Source of the DNA: Bacteroidota bacterium
Lineage (GTDB): Bacteria; Bacteroidota; Bacteroidia; Chitinophagales; Chitinophagaceae
Assembly (NCBI GenBank): GCA_030706685.1
Contig: JAUZOA010000024.1
Span: 1-59,332 of the forward strand
Direction of reading: 5' to 3'
Length of the DNA stretch: 59,332 nt
Below the pieces are notes generated by a model. The model did not search any database and was not told where the DNA came from. It saw only the letters and a program-made list of their open reading frames with translations. Every line of letters begins with the position of its first letter. Positions within the stretch are counted from its first letter, which is position 1. Shown here piece after piece: positions 33,590-42,786 of the stretch. Position numbers and translations under genes: made by a program.

Positions 33590-36457
33590 TCAATGCGCCT
33601 CAAGCCAATTTATGCCCTGTCCACATTCCGCGATAACAGGAACTTTATAAGGCAAAGGCATAGCCGATTGCATGGCTTCGATGATTAGGGGCTTTAATTC
33701 CTTTACTTCTGATTTCAGGGCATCAAAAACCAACTCATCATGTACCTGTAGTAACATCTTGCTCTGCATTTTTTCTTTTTTCATGGCTGCATGCACTTTT
33801 TGCATTGCCAGTTTAATCATATCCGCTGCGGTTCCCTGGATAGGAGAATTAATGGCATTTCTTTCTGCAAAGCCCCGAACAGTAAAGTTGGCTGAATTAA
33901 TATCTCTCAACCATCTTTTCCTGCCCATCAATGTTTGTACATATCCATGCTCCCTGGCAAAATTGATAGTGTCATCCATGTATTTCTGGATGCCCGGGAA
34001 TTCTTTTTTATAATTGTCAATGATCTCTTTGGCTTCTGTTCTTGATATGCCAAGATTATCGGCTAATCCAAAAGCGCCTTGTCCGTATATGATACCGAAG
34101 TTTACGCTCTTGGCTTTATATCGCATTTCTTTGGTTACTTCTTTTTCAGGAACATTATAGACCCTTGACGCAGTGGCGGTATGAATATCAGTACCTTTTT
34201 TAAACGCATCGCACATATTCTTATCCCCGCTGATGGAAGCTACAATTCTCAGTTCGATCTGTGAATAATCGGCAGACAATAAAATATGTTTGCTGTCTCT
34301 TGGTATGAATGCTTTTCTCACCTCCTTACCCCTGTCTGTTCTCACCGGTATGTTTTGGAGGTTAGGGTTATTACTTTGCAAACGTCCTGTTACCGCCACA
34401 GCCTGGCCATAAGTTGTATGCACTCTCCCGGTTTTCCGGTTGATCAGTTGAGGCAATGCATCTACATAAGTTGATTTCAATTTCGTCAATTCACGGAATG
34501 CTAAAATATCATCTACTATTTGGTGGCCTTTTACAGCCAGTTTTAGCAACACATCTTCTCCCGTCTGGTATTGCCCGGTTTTTGTTTTTTTAGCCGAAGG
34601 ATCAAGTTTTAGTTTGTCAAAGAGAACTTCCCCTAGTTGTTTCGGCGATGCAAGGTTGAAGCGGACACCCGCTTGTTTATAAACGCTCTCTTCCGCTTTT
34701 TTTGCTTCCTTTTCAAGTTGCTTGGAGTAATCAGCTAAAAATTCGGTGTCAACCTTTATACCTTCGTATTCCATATCCGCCAATACTTTCACCAGTGGAT
34801 TTTCTACCTCGTTAAAGACTCTTTCCACTTCCTTTTCCTTTAGTAAAGGGACAAAAATCTTCTTTAACTGGAGGGTAATATCAGCATCTTCAGCAGCATA
34901 GTCTTTTATTTTTTCCAGCTCCACATCCCGCATATTGCCTTGCGTCTTTCCCTTCTTTCCGATCAATTCTTCAATATGTACAGGCTCATAATCCAGAAAT
35001 TTTGCACTCAGGATATCCATTCCTCTTTTTCCATCGGGTTCGATCACATAATGGGCCAGCATGGTATCAAATAATTGTCCTGCTATTTCAACACCATACC
35101 ACTTCAATACAAGCATATCGTATTTAATATTTTGCCCGATCCATGTTTTCTTTTTATCGTTGAATAGCGATTCAAAATAAGAAAGGATCTCTTTTGTTTT
35201 TCCCTGGTCAGCCGGGCAAGGAATATAAAAAGCTTCACCCGCTTCAACCGCAAAACTTAACCCCACCAGTTCAGCATCATTGGCGTCAATACCGGTAGTT
35301 TCCGTATCAAAACAAATTTCATCATGTTTTTTTAGCTCGCTTACCAATTTTTTAATAGCCTTTTCATCATTAACAGCTTCATATTTATGAGGAGTGTTAT
35401 TAATATTTTTGCTTGCGTTCAAAAACCCTTCTTCCCGGGTGGCCGGCGAATCTTCTGAAGAATCTTCAGTTTTGGCCGCTGACTTCTGCCCGTTGGTCTC
35501 AATAATATTTCCAAATAAATCGGTTTGTACTCCCTGTGGGATCTCTTTTTCAACCACGCCTTTTTGCGATGTAGTAACCGGGAAATCCTCCCCGAGTATT
35601 CTTTTGCCCAGAGTTTTAAACTCCAGCTCTGCAAAGACATCCTTCAATTTTTCTTTATCCCAGTCTTTCAGCCTGAAATCTTCTTCATGGAACTCAACAG
35701 GAACACTGGTGATTATGGTGGCTAATTTTTTAGAAAGTATGGCCGCCTCCTTTCCCTTTTTTACCTTTTCTCCCAATGCTCCTTTGATATTTTCCGCGTT
35801 GGCCAACGCATTTTCCAAAGTGCCGTATTCAGCCAATAATTTAGCTGCTGTTTTTTCTCCTACACCTGCTATACCCGGAATATTGTCCACAGCATCGCCC
35901 ATCAGCCCGAGAATATCTATCACCTGGGCCACATCTTTGATATTCCATTTTTCACAAACTTCTTTTGGCCCCATGATTTCCACATCGCCTCCCTGGTAAC
36001 CAGGTTTGTAAATTTTTATTTTATCTGTAACCAACTGGCCATAATCTTTATCCGGCGTCACCATAAACACTTCGTATCCTGCTTTTGCTGCTTGTTTACT
36101 CAGCGTGCCGATCACGTCATCGGCTTCATAGCCGTCCAGTTCCATCACGGGAATGTTGAATCCTTTGATGATTTTTTTAATATCGGGCAGGGCTGCTAAA
36201 ATATCTTCAGGGGCTTCCTGCCGGTTGGCTTTGTAAGCTTCAAAGTCTGTATGGCGTTCGGTGGGTGCTGCCGTATCAAAACAAACCGCCATATGGGAAG
36301 GCTTTTGTTTGGTAATCAGTTCGATCAGGGTATTCGTAAAGCCAAACTGGGCATTGGTGTTTTTGCCTTTGGATGTAAGACGAGGATTACGTATAAGCGC
36401 ATAATAGGCACGAAAAACGAGTGCCAACGCATCAAGAAGGAATACTTTTTTTGCCAT
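33590..36457 (-). CDS. polA: DNA polymerase I
   Basis: A 955-residue family A polymerase for Okazaki fragment processing and repair. The N-terminal 5'-nuclease includes DGYEADDVIGTLSKQA and GVGEKTAAKLL. The proofreading 3'-5' exonuclease looks intact: FDTETTGIDA, QNIKYDMLVLK and YAAEDADITLQ. Polymerase motif A is SADYSQIELRI, motif B includes YKAKSVNFGIIYGQGAFGL and motif C is LLQVHDELVFD. Length is normal, including a linker of about 45 residues between nuclease and exonuclease. A terminator from the upstream gene lies just before it. Confidence 0.96.
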   Translation of the reverse strand: MAKKVFLLDALALVFRAYYALIRNPRLTSKGKNTNAQFGFTNTLIELITKQKPSHMAVCFDTAAPTERHTDFEAYKANRQEAPEDILAALPDIKKIIKGFNIPVMELDGYEADDVIGTLSKQAAKAGYEVFMVTPDKDYGQLVTDKIKIYKPGYQGGDVEIMGPKEVCEKWNIKDVAQVIDILGLMGDAVDNIPGIAGVGEKTAAKLLAEYGTLENALANAENIKGALGEKVKKGKEAAILSKKLATIITSVPVEFHEEDFRLKDWDKEKLKDVFAELEFKTLGKRILGEDFPVTTSQKGVVEKEIPQGVQTDLFGNIIETNGQKSAAKTEDSSEDSPATREEGFLNASKNINNTPHKYEAVNDEKAIKKLVSELKKHDEICFDTETTGIDANDAELVGLSFAVEAGEAFYIPCPADQGKTKEILSYFESLFNDKKKTWIGQNIKYDMLVLKWYGVEIAGQLFDTMLAHYVIEPDGKRGMDILSAKFLDYEPVHIEELIGKKGKTQGNMRDVELEKIKDYAAEDADITLQLKKIFVPLLKEKEVERVFNEVENPLVKVLADMEYEGIKVDTEFLADYSKQLEKEAKKAEESVYKQAGVRFNLASPKQLGEVLFDKLKLDPSAKKTKTGQYQTGEDVLLKLAVKGHQIVDDILAFRELTKLKSTYVDALPQLINRKTGRVHTTYGQAVAVTGRLQSNNPNLQNIPVRTDRGKEVRKAFIPRDSKHILLSADYSQIELRIVASISGDKNMCDAFKKGTDIHTATASRVYNVPEKEVTKEMRYKAKSVNFGIIYGQGAFGLADNLGISRTEAKEIIDNYKKEFPGIQKYMDDTINFAREHGYVQTLMGRKRWLRDINSANFTVRGFAERNAINSPIQGTAADMIKLAMQKVHAAMKKEKMQSKMLLQVHDELVFDALKSEVKELKPLIIEAMQSAMPLPYKVPVIAECGQGINWLEAH

Positions 36458-36500
36458 GCCGCTAAGTTAGTTATTTCGGGCAGTGGCTGAGCGTCACGGC

Positions 36501-36540
36501 TAAAAACACAAAAGCCCCGGTAGAAACCAGGGATTTGTGT
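36501..36540 (-). terminator. Terminator downstream of 69-residue gene
   Basis: Reading the minus strand: ACACAAA, then CCCTGGTTTCTACCGGGG, then TTTGTGT followed by TTTTTA. The outer arms (36506-36512, 36534-36540) pair perfectly around an inner imperfect stem. It ends the transcript of the small gene at 36610 before polA starts. Confidence 0.75.
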
Positions 36541-36609
36541 TATCTAAAACTCTGCTTTGCTTGCTGGGTTGAAGTAAAGGTTTGCAGCTGCTATATGAGC
36601 ACCGGCAGA

Positions 36610-36819
36610 TTACTGCTGGGGTGCAACGGGAGCTTTTGGCTCAAGGTATTTTTCTGGATTATTAACAAGTACGGTGCCTTTGAATGACGTAGTCGCCTGC
36701 ACAGTTTGGTCAGGAACTGTTGTACCGGCTTTATCTTTGTGAATAAAGTTGAGATACAATGCGAAGAACAAAAGATTGAATGCAAAGAAATTTGCGATAC
36801 GGCGGAGACGACGTTTCAT
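36610..36819 (-). CDS. Small membrane-anchored protein, 69 residues
   Basis: Starts MKRRLRRIANFFAFNLLFFA: a basic N-terminus and one hydrophobic helix (about 10-23), then a polar tail of about 45 residues with FKGTVLVNNPEKYLEPK. The overlapping frame at 36591-36785 is a shadow. It is bounded by a strong terminator and has an AT-rich leader. I recognise no family. Topology suggests a tail in the periplasm. Confidence 0.6.
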   Translation of the reverse strand: MKRRLRRIANFFAFNLLFFALYLNFIHKDKAGTTVPDQTVQATTSFKGTVLVNNPEKYLEPKAPVAPQQ

Positions 36820-36971
36820 GGGTATTGGATTAATTAAGGGTTACTAAAATCTGGTTACTCTGGTTCTGACATCTAAGATAGATAACAGCCTTGTACATGC
36901 AAACACTTAGCGCGATTTATTTAAGCTTTTTCGCATATCTACCCTTAGTGATGAGGTAAAACTACGAGTTG

Positions 36972-39011
36972 TTATTTCTTCATCTCCCCGAGCTTCTTTT
37001 GCAATAAAAACATCTCATCACGTAGCCTGGCTGCTTCCATGAAATCAAGATCCCTGGCCGCTTTTTCCATCTCCTTCTTGATTTTACCCACCGCTTTCTC
37101 CATTTGAGGAATCGTTTTGTATTCTTCCTGGTCTTCAGCAGCGATGGTCACCAGGTCCTCGTCGGGAGCAATGGAATAGGGATTAGCAGGGTCGTATCCT
37201 TTTATATCGAGCACGGAAGTCTGCGCAAATACTTCCCTGGTTGATTTAATAATTGTTTTTGGGGTGATCCCGTGTTCAATATTGAAAAGAATTTGTTTTT
37301 CCCGCCGGCGGGTTGTTTCATCAATTGTTTTTTGCATGCTTTCAGTCATGCTATCGGCGTAAAATATAACAAGTCCATCCACATTCCGGGCTGCCCGGCC
37401 TGCTGTTTGCGTCAACGATTTTTCATTACGGAGGAATCCTTCTTTATCTGCATCAAGAATAGCTACTAAAGAAACCTCGGGAAGATCAAGACCTTCGCGC
37501 AGCAAATTCACACCAACCAATACATCAATTTCTCCAAGTCGTAGTTGCCGGAGAATTTCTACCCGGTCCAGCGTATGTACTTCGCTATGTATGTATTTTG
37601 ATTTGATATTGATACGATGCAGGTATTTATCCATTTCTTCGGCCATTCGTTTGGTAAGTGTTGTTACCAGTACCCGGTCACCTTTTGTTACGCGTTTATC
37701 AATTTCATCAAGCAGGTCATCAATTTGGTTTACACTGGGACGAATCTCAATAGGCGGATCCAATAAGCCGGTGGGGCGGACTACCTGTTCTACCACCACA
37801 CCGCCTGTTTTTTCCAATTCAAAATCATCAGGAGTGGCTGAAACATAAATGGTTTGATTTAACAATGATTCAAACTCATGAAAGTTCAACGGGCGGTTAT
37901 CCAGGGCTGAAGGCAAGCGGAAACCATAATCAACAAGGATCAGCTTCCTGCTTCTGTCACCTCCATACATGCCGCTTACTTGCGGAATGGTCTGGTGGCT
38001 TTCATCTATCACCATAAGAAAATCCTTCGGAAAATAATCCAATAAGCAAAATGGTCTTGTCCCGGGTCTTCTCCGGTCAAAAAACCTGGAATAGTTTTCA
38101 ATACCATTGCAATAACCCAGTTCCCGGATCATTTCAAGATCATATTCTACTCTTTCTTTCAACCTTTGTGCTTCTATCAGTTTGCCAACATTCCTGAAAT
38201 ATTCTACCTGCGCCATCATTTCATCCTGTATTTCATAGATCACCTGTTGCAGGATGTCTTTGGGTGCAACGTACAAATTCGCCGGAAAAATGGCCGCGTT
38301 CTCCATTTTCGCGATCCGCTTACCTGTTACCACATCCATGCTTTCGATCTCTTCTATCTCATCCCCGAAAAATGTAACCCGGTAACCATAATCCACATAA
38401 GGAAGATTGATATCAACCGTATCGCCTTTTACCCGAAAAGTAGCCCGGTTGAAATCAATGGTTGTCCTGTTGTATAAAGAGTTGACCAATGAATGAAGAA
38501 AGCCCTGCCGGGAAATTGTCTGGCCCTTGCTGATACGGATAATGCCATTTTCGTAATCAGTAGGATTGCCCATGCCATAAATACAGCTGACACTCGCTAC
38601 CACGATAATATCTCTTCTTCCGCTCAATAAACTACTGGTGGCTCTTAAACGAAGCTTATCCAGTTCGTCATTAATAGAAAGATCCTTTTCAATATATACG
38701 TCGCTTACCGGCATATAAGCTTCCGGCTGGTAATAATCATAATAAGAAACAAAATATTCTACAGCATTTTCGGGGAAGAATTGTTTGAACTCACCGTATA
38801 ATTGGGCTACCAATGTTTTATTATGTGTTAATACCAATACGGGGCGTTGTACATTTTGTATCACGTTAGCAATGGTAAATGTTTTTCCACTGCCCGTAAC
38901 GCCTAACAATACCTGGTATTTTTCTCCATCGAGAACTCCCTCTGTCAACTGACGGATAGCTTCCGGCTGGTCGCCGGCGGGGGGAAAGGGAGCGTGTAAT
39001 TTAAATGACAT
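36972..39011 (-). CDS. uvrB: Excinuclease ABC subunit B
   Basis: A 679-residue UvrB read from MSFKLHAPFPPAGDQPEAI at 39011. It has Walker A GVTGSGKT, the damage-binding hairpin EYFVSYYDYYQPEAYMP, motif II in DFLMVIDESHQTIPQ, helicase motifs V/VI (GVNLLREGLDLPEVSLV, QTAGRAARN) and the C-terminal UVR domain (MEKAARDLDFMEAARLRDEM) that binds UvrC. It verifies lesions in nucleotide excision repair. uvrA and uvrC are not in the window. Confidence 0.97.
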   Translation of the reverse strand: MSFKLHAPFPPAGDQPEAIRQLTEGVLDGEKYQVLLGVTGSGKTFTIANVIQNVQRPVLVLTHNKTLVAQLYGEFKQFFPENAVEYFVSYYDYYQPEAYMPVSDVYIEKDLSINDELDKLRLRATSSLLSGRRDIIVVASVSCIYGMGNPTDYENGIIRISKGQTISRQGFLHSLVNSLYNRTTIDFNRATFRVKGDTVDINLPYVDYGYRVTFFGDEIEEIESMDVVTGKRIAKMENAAIFPANLYVAPKDILQQVIYEIQDEMMAQVEYFRNVGKLIEAQRLKERVEYDLEMIRELGYCNGIENYSRFFDRRRPGTRPFCLLDYFPKDFLMVIDESHQTIPQVSGMYGGDRSRKLILVDYGFRLPSALDNRPLNFHEFESLLNQTIYVSATPDDFELEKTGGVVVEQVVRPTGLLDPPIEIRPSVNQIDDLLDEIDKRVTKGDRVLVTTLTKRMAEEMDKYLHRINIKSKYIHSEVHTLDRVEILRQLRLGEIDVLVGVNLLREGLDLPEVSLVAILDADKEGFLRNEKSLTQTAGRAARNVDGLVIFYADSMTESMQKTIDETTRRREKQILFNIEHGITPKTIIKSTREVFAQTSVLDIKGYDPANPYSIAPDEDLVTIAAEDQEEYKTIPQMEKAVGKIKKEMEKAARDLDFMEAARLRDEMFLLQKKLGEMKK

Positions 39012-39120
39012 AAGGGAATGCAATTTAAGAAATAGCAGCGGAGGATTATTATTCCTTGCTGGTCAAAACAAAGCCTTGAGAATAGTTATTGAGAATTTCA
39101 GCATGTTTCCAGTGAACGGA

Positions 39121-39576
39121 TCATTTGCCTAATTTTCTGTTGGTATAAGAAGTATAATCTGTCAGGATTGCTTCATATTCTTCATGCATCAGGGGCGATG
39201 TTAATAAAAAGTCTGCTGTTGCCCTGTTGCAGGCTACCGGGATGTTCCAGGTAGCAGCCACCCGTAACAATGCTTTTATATCCGGGTCATGCGGTTGCGA
39301 TTCCATAGGATCCCAGAAAAAAATCAGAACATCTAATTTTCCTTCGGCTATCCTCGCTCCTACTTGCTGGTCGCCGCCAAGTGGTCCGCTCAGGAATTTG
39401 GTTATGGGTTGACCAAGGGATTTTTCCACCAGGCTGCCTGTAGTACCGGTAGCATAAAGTTTATGTTTGGCTAATGTGGCCTTATTGTAAAAGGCCCATT
39501 CTATCAGCTCATTTTTTTTATTATCATGAGCGATTAGCGCGATATGTTTGCGGCTGCCTAAAGTTCTTGTTGTCAT
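39121..39576 (-). CDS. mgsA: Methylglyoxal synthase
   Basis: A 151-residue enzyme converting dihydroxyacetone phosphate to methylglyoxal. Read from MTTRTLGSRKHIALIAHDN at 39576; a start at 39615 would add 13 unlikely residues. Phosphate-binding and catalytic motifs are present: GTTGSLVEK, SGPLGGDQQVGARI, the Asp in FFWDPM, the His in QPHDPDIKALLR and IPVACNRATADFL. VOC (glyoxalase-like) proteins elsewhere in the window need not be related to it. Confidence 0.93.
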   Translation of the reverse strand: MTTRTLGSRKHIALIAHDNKKNELIEWAFYNKATLAKHKLYATGTTGSLVEKSLGQPITKFLSGPLGGDQQVGARIAEGKLDVLIFFWDPMESQPHDPDIKALLRVAATWNIPVACNRATADFLLTSPLMHEEYEAILTDYTSYTNRKLGK

Positions 39577-39595
39577 AAAAAAGGACTTAAAAGTA

Positions 39596-39622
39596 AAATG
39601 CCCTACCAAAGGCAAGGCATTT
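39596..39622 (-). terminator. Hairpin between YceI and mgsA genes
   Basis: AAATGCC (39596-39602) and GGCATTT (39616-39622) form a 7-bp stem; on the minus strand the right arm is followed by TACTTTT. It probably ends the OB-fold/YceI transcript. Confidence 0.6.
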
Positions 39623-39650
39623 ACTTCATAAAAATAAACTATTAATCCGA

Positions 39651-40196
39651 TTATTTCAACTCAGCAGTTATACTGATCTTAGGTTCTTTGGATACTTTGC
39701 CACCATCAATCGGTGCGCCGGTAATGCCAAAATCAGATAACTTAATAGAAAAATCCGCCGATTCCGTTATTATGCCGTCTTTTATTACGATAGTAGCAGG
39801 GGTTGCAAGTTTCTGACCGGTTCCTTTTACAGTAAGCAGGCCCTCTGTTTTCACGGTGTAGGTTCCGTCCTTTGCAAAGTTGACAGAAGAAATATCCGTG
39901 ATAGCCCCTTTATAGGTAAATGTGGGGTATTTATCGGAATCCAGCCAGGCCGATCCGTTAAAATGACCCTGCATGGTGGGATTGGCAAATGCAAAACTTT
40001 TTACAGCGGCTTCAAATGCTAATTCCCCCGTAGTTGTGTTAATAGACGCAATCACAGTTTTGTTTTCTGCTTTGGGTAAATTATCAAGAGAGGTGCTGGC
40101 GTCGAATTTTATCGTAGCCGAGGTAGTAATTTTCTTTTGAGCAAACAGGCTTCCTGTTACAATTATAAAGGGTACAAAAAAAATAACTTTTTTCAT
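39651..40196 (-). CDS. YceI family exported protein
   Basis: A 181-residue protein with a signal peptide (KKVIFFVPFIIVTGSLFAQ) and a YceI-like lipocalin fold: TTTGELAFEAAVKSFAFAN, SAWLDSDKYPTFTYKGAIT and IKLSDFGITGAPI. The family binds polyprenoids or other lipids in the periplasm. It follows the OB-fold gene by 28 bp, so both probably answer to the palindromic operator at 40735. Confidence 0.9.
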   Translation of the reverse strand: MKKVIFFVPFIIVTGSLFAQKKITTSATIKFDASTSLDNLPKAENKTVIASINTTTGELAFEAAVKSFAFANPTMQGHFNGSAWLDSDKYPTFTYKGAITDISSVNFAKDGTYTVKTEGLLTVKGTGQKLATPATIVIKDGIITESADFSIKLSDFGITGAPIDGGKVSKEPKISITAELK

Positions 40197-40224
40197 TTGT
40201 TGATTTTTTGATTAGTGATAATTG

Positions 40225-40689
40225 TTATTTATTTAGAGCCGATCTTTGAAAATTAATTGCGGTGGCTTCTTTGATTTCGCTATAAATACCCCCGCTGCAG
40301 GAACCTTTTATAGAGATGCTATCCCCAATTTTGATGGTTTTTGCTTCTGCCAGGTGTTGCTGCTGGAAGGCAAAGATGGCATAGGAGGCAGTTGCCGGAT
40401 CGATGAATTTTATGTTAAGTGTTGTATCTGCGGCCTCTATTTCAGCAACTTTCCCATTCAACGTGATTATTTTATCTGTATATTTTTGATTGGCTGCATT
40501 GGTATTTTGCTGAAACTCCCGGATAAAATCCAAAGCATTCAAAGTATAAGCAGCTTTTCTGACTTTTGTGTCAGAAAATTTCTCTGTTGCGACATACCAG
40601 TAAATGCCTCCTAAAATCACTACGATTACCAATATTCCAATCAGTATTCTTTTTATCCAGGGTCTTCTTTTTTTTGCCTTTTCGACCAT
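40225..40689 (-). CDS. Membrane-anchored OB-fold (tRNA_anti-like) protein
   Basis: A 154-residue protein from MVEKAKKRRPWIKRILIGIL at 40689. After a basic stretch and one TM helix (about 12-31), residues about 50-150 read as an OB fold of the tRNA_anti-like type: LDFIREFQQNTNAANQKYTD, IITLNGKVAEIEAADTTLNI, and GDSISIKGSCSGGIYSEI. Such domains are common in Bacteroidota envelope proteins; the name does not imply tRNA binding. It is first in the OB-fold/YceI operon. Its promoter carries a perfect palindrome. Confidence 0.78.
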   Translation of the reverse strand: MVEKAKKRRPWIKRILIGILVIVVILGGIYWYVATEKFSDTKVRKAAYTLNALDFIREFQQNTNAANQKYTDKIITLNGKVAEIEAADTTLNIKFIDPATASYAIFAFQQQHLAEAKTIKIGDSISIKGSCSGGIYSEIKEATAINFQRSALNK

Positions 40690-40726
40690 AGTAGAGGTTT
40701 CTGTTCCTGAGATGCAAATGTAAAAA

Positions 40727-40734
40727 CAAATATA
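40727..40734 (-). promoter_or_regulatory. -7 element of OB-fold/YceI operon
   Basis: Minus-strand TATATTTG, an exact TAnnTTTG, directly abutting the palindrome at 40735-40750 and 37 bp before the ATG. A matching TTTG at the -33 spacing is absent, consistent with weak or regulated expression. Confidence 0.6.
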
Positions 40735-40750
40735 CAATGTTTAAACATTG
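40735..40750. promoter_or_regulatory. Palindromic operator CAATGTTTAAACATTG
   Basis: A perfect 16-bp palindrome immediately upstream of the -7 box of the OB-fold/YceI operon, where a bound repressor would block RNA polymerase. Its half CAATGTTTAA resembles CATTGTTTAA upstream of the marR gene (51795-51804), so that MarR protein is a candidate regulator. Confidence 0.65.
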
Positions 40751-40793
40751 AAAAAGACTTTGGGATGTTAAAAATAAGCTATAAGCTATAGGA

Positions 40794-40824
40794 ATAAAAA
40801 ACCGTCCCGCTTTAGGCGGGACGG
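40794..40824 (-). terminator. Terminator of recA
   Basis: CCGTCCCGC / GCGGGACGG, a perfect 9-bp stem with a 5-nt loop, followed on the minus strand by TTTTTTATT. It lies 43 bp past the recA stop. Confidence 0.88.
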
Positions 40825-40866
40825 CAGATTTACTAACCCATGTTTTACTTATTTGCCGGATGCAGG

Positions 40867-41907
40867 TCAGGCAACCTGCATCTCTTTTATTTTTTCCCTG
40901 ATCTTGCTTTCAATTTCATTGGCCATTTCAGGATTGTCGACTAACAGTTGTTTGACCGCATCACGGCCCTGTCCTAGTTTATCTCCATTATAGCTGAACC
41001 AGCTTCCGCTTTTCTGAACAATTCCCAGCTCAACTCCCATATCAATGATCTCGCCATTCTTGGAAATGCCTTCTCCGAAAATGATATCAAATTCGGCTGC
41101 CCTGAATGGAGGGGCAACCTTATTTTTAACGACTTTTACCTTTACACGGTTGCCTATAGCTTCATCGCCATCTTTGATCTGTGAACTGCGCCGGATATCC
41201 AGTCTTACGGAAGCATAAAATTTTAATGCATTACCACCGGTTGTAGTTTCGGGATTGCCAAACATAATGCCGATCTTTTCCCTTAACTGGTTAATGAATA
41301 TGCAAATGGTATTTGTTTTAGATATAGTGGCAGTGAGTTTACGCAAAGCCTGGCTCATTAATCTTGCCTGGAGCCCCATTTTGCTGTCGCCCATTTCGCC
41401 TTCCAATTCTCCTTTTGGCACAAGAGCTGCAACAGAATCTATGACTACAACATCGAGGGCGCCGGAAAGAATCAGCCGGTCGGCAATTTCCAGGGCCTGT
41501 TCCCCATAATCTGGTTGAGAGATTAAAAGATTGTCAACATCCACGCCCAGCTTCTGGGCATAGGCGCTGTCAAATGCATGTTCAGCGTCAATGAAAGCAC
41601 ACATGCCGCCCTTTTTCTGAGCTTCAGCGATCACATGAGTTGCCAGCGTTGTCTTACCGGAAGATTCCGGCCCGTATATTTCAACTACTCTTCCCCTGGG
41701 TAAGCCTCCGATACCAAGGGCTACATCCAGCCCGATGGAACCCGTGGACACAACGTCCTGGAGTGTTTCTCCTTTTTCGCCCATCATCATTACGCTGCCT
41801 TTCCCAAAATCCTTTTCGATTTTGTCGATAGTGAGTTTTAATGCTTTCAGCTTTTCACTATTGTTGTTTGTGCCTGACATATCAGTACTTTTTTCAGTTT
41901 TTGCCAT
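40867..41907 (-). CDS. recA: Recombinase RecA
   Basis: A 346-residue RecA for homologous recombination and the DNA damage response. Walker A is GPESSGKT at residues 79-86, Walker B is in [14 protein letters not shown], and the L1/L2 region includes [21 protein letters not shown]. The C-terminus ([16 protein letters not shown]) is normal but lacks a long acidic tail. Met10 (41880) is an alternative start that would remove the variable peptide before [11 protein letters not shown] clear terminator follows the gene. Confidence 0.97.
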   Translation of the reverse strand: MAKTEKSTDMSGTNNNSEKLKALKLTIDKIEKDFGKGSVMMMGEKGETLQDVVSTGSIGLDVALGIGGLPRGRVVEIYGPESSGKTTLATHVIAEAQKKGGMCAFIDAEHAFDSAYAQKLGVDVDNLLISQPDYGEQALEIADRLILSGALDVVVIDSVAALVPKGELEGEMGDSKMGLQARLMSQALRKLTATISKTNTICIFINQLREKIGIMFGNPETTTGGNALKFYASVRLDIRRSSQIKDGDEAIGNRVKVKVVKNKVAPPFRAAEFDIIFGEGISKNGEIIDMGVELGIVQKSGSWFSYNGDKLGQGRDAVKQLLVDNPEMANEIESKIREKIKEMQVA

Positions 41908-42009
41908 ATTCCAAAATTAGGGTTTAGCTTTTGCCGGCCAGAATAAATTTATCCAGTGCCGCAAAACTAAACTATTTAGTAATAAGATGCTAATATTCTT
42001 TGGATTTTT

Positions 42010-42714
42010 TTAATAAAAGATACCTCGTAATAATTCTGCTACGACCAGGGCGGCAATGCCAGCGAATAGTCCGCCATATATTTCTTTTGGTTTATGGTCA
42101 GAAATAATAAAACGACTTGTAGCAACAAGCCCGGTGACAAGCAAGGTGACAGCAATGTATAATCCAAACCCGGATGACTGTTTAAACCCGAGAAGCATTA
42201 GAAAACCCGTAGCTACTCCCATAGCAATCATGTGCATACTGATTTTCATATAAATATTGGCCATCAGTCCAATCCATGCAGCTAAGAAAATAGCCGCGGC
42301 CAATACAACTATTTCTTTCGGATAGCCAGGCAGGTTATTCCATACATAACATATCCAGAAATACCAGATAATGCAAACGACAAACGGAATAATACGATCT
42401 CTTTGCGTGTCCAGGAAAACTGAGTCAACGAATTTCAATGCCTTAAGCAATAATACTGTAACGAGTGGAAAAAAACTATACATCAGTACGGCTTGCATAA
42501 GGACCACTTTTTTATTCCAATCATTAACCCCCGCAAATACACCGGAAGAAATATATAAAAGGAACAAAACGATATAAACGGGAACAAAAATGGGGTGAAA
42601 AACATAGGAAATAATCTTTGCTGCCAACCGGATAAAATAAGGATGCTGAAAAGACTCAGAATCACTTAGTTCCTTTAGTTGGTTGGCGCTATCGACCACC
42701 AATTTCGTGCTCAT
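42010..42714 (-). CDS. PAP2-like integral membrane protein
   Basis: A 234-residue protein with about six hydrophobic helices. The C-terminal half has a degenerate PAP2 phosphatase pattern: KISMHMIAMGVATGF in place of SGH, and SRFIISDHKPKEIYGGLFAG in place of the R..H....D motif. The His and Asp/Glu positions are partly retained, so catalysis is uncertain. It lies between recA and the divergent glucosaminidase gene. PAP2 proteins act on lipid phosphates. Confidence 0.65.
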   Translation of the reverse strand: MSTKLVVDSANQLKELSDSESFQHPYFIRLAAKIISYVFHPIFVPVYIVLFLLYISSGVFAGVNDWNKKVVLMQAVLMYSFFPLVTVLLLKALKFVDSVFLDTQRDRIIPFVVCIIWYFWICYVWNNLPGYPKEIVVLAAAIFLAAWIGLMANIYMKISMHMIAMGVATGFLMLLGFKQSSGFGLYIAVTLLVTGLVATSRFIISDHKPKEIYGGLFAGIAALVVAELLRGIFY

Positions 42715-42786
42715 ATTCTTTAACTTTTCTGCAAAGTAAAAGGATTATAAAAAAGTAAGCTGATTTAGTATATTTAAACTCTTGTA

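Noticed and set aside
35394-35999. A 201-codon plus-strand frame inside polA
   Set aside because: Antisense shadow of a well-conserved polymerase; no independent family signal.
36591-36785. Alternative 64-codon frame overlapping the 69-residue membrane protein
   Set aside because: The 69-residue frame has a better N-terminus, a coherent membrane helix and correct spacing to the terminator.
40867-41907. LexA/SOS box at recA
   Set aside because: No convincing palindromic LexA site was seen upstream, and no lexA gene is in the window.
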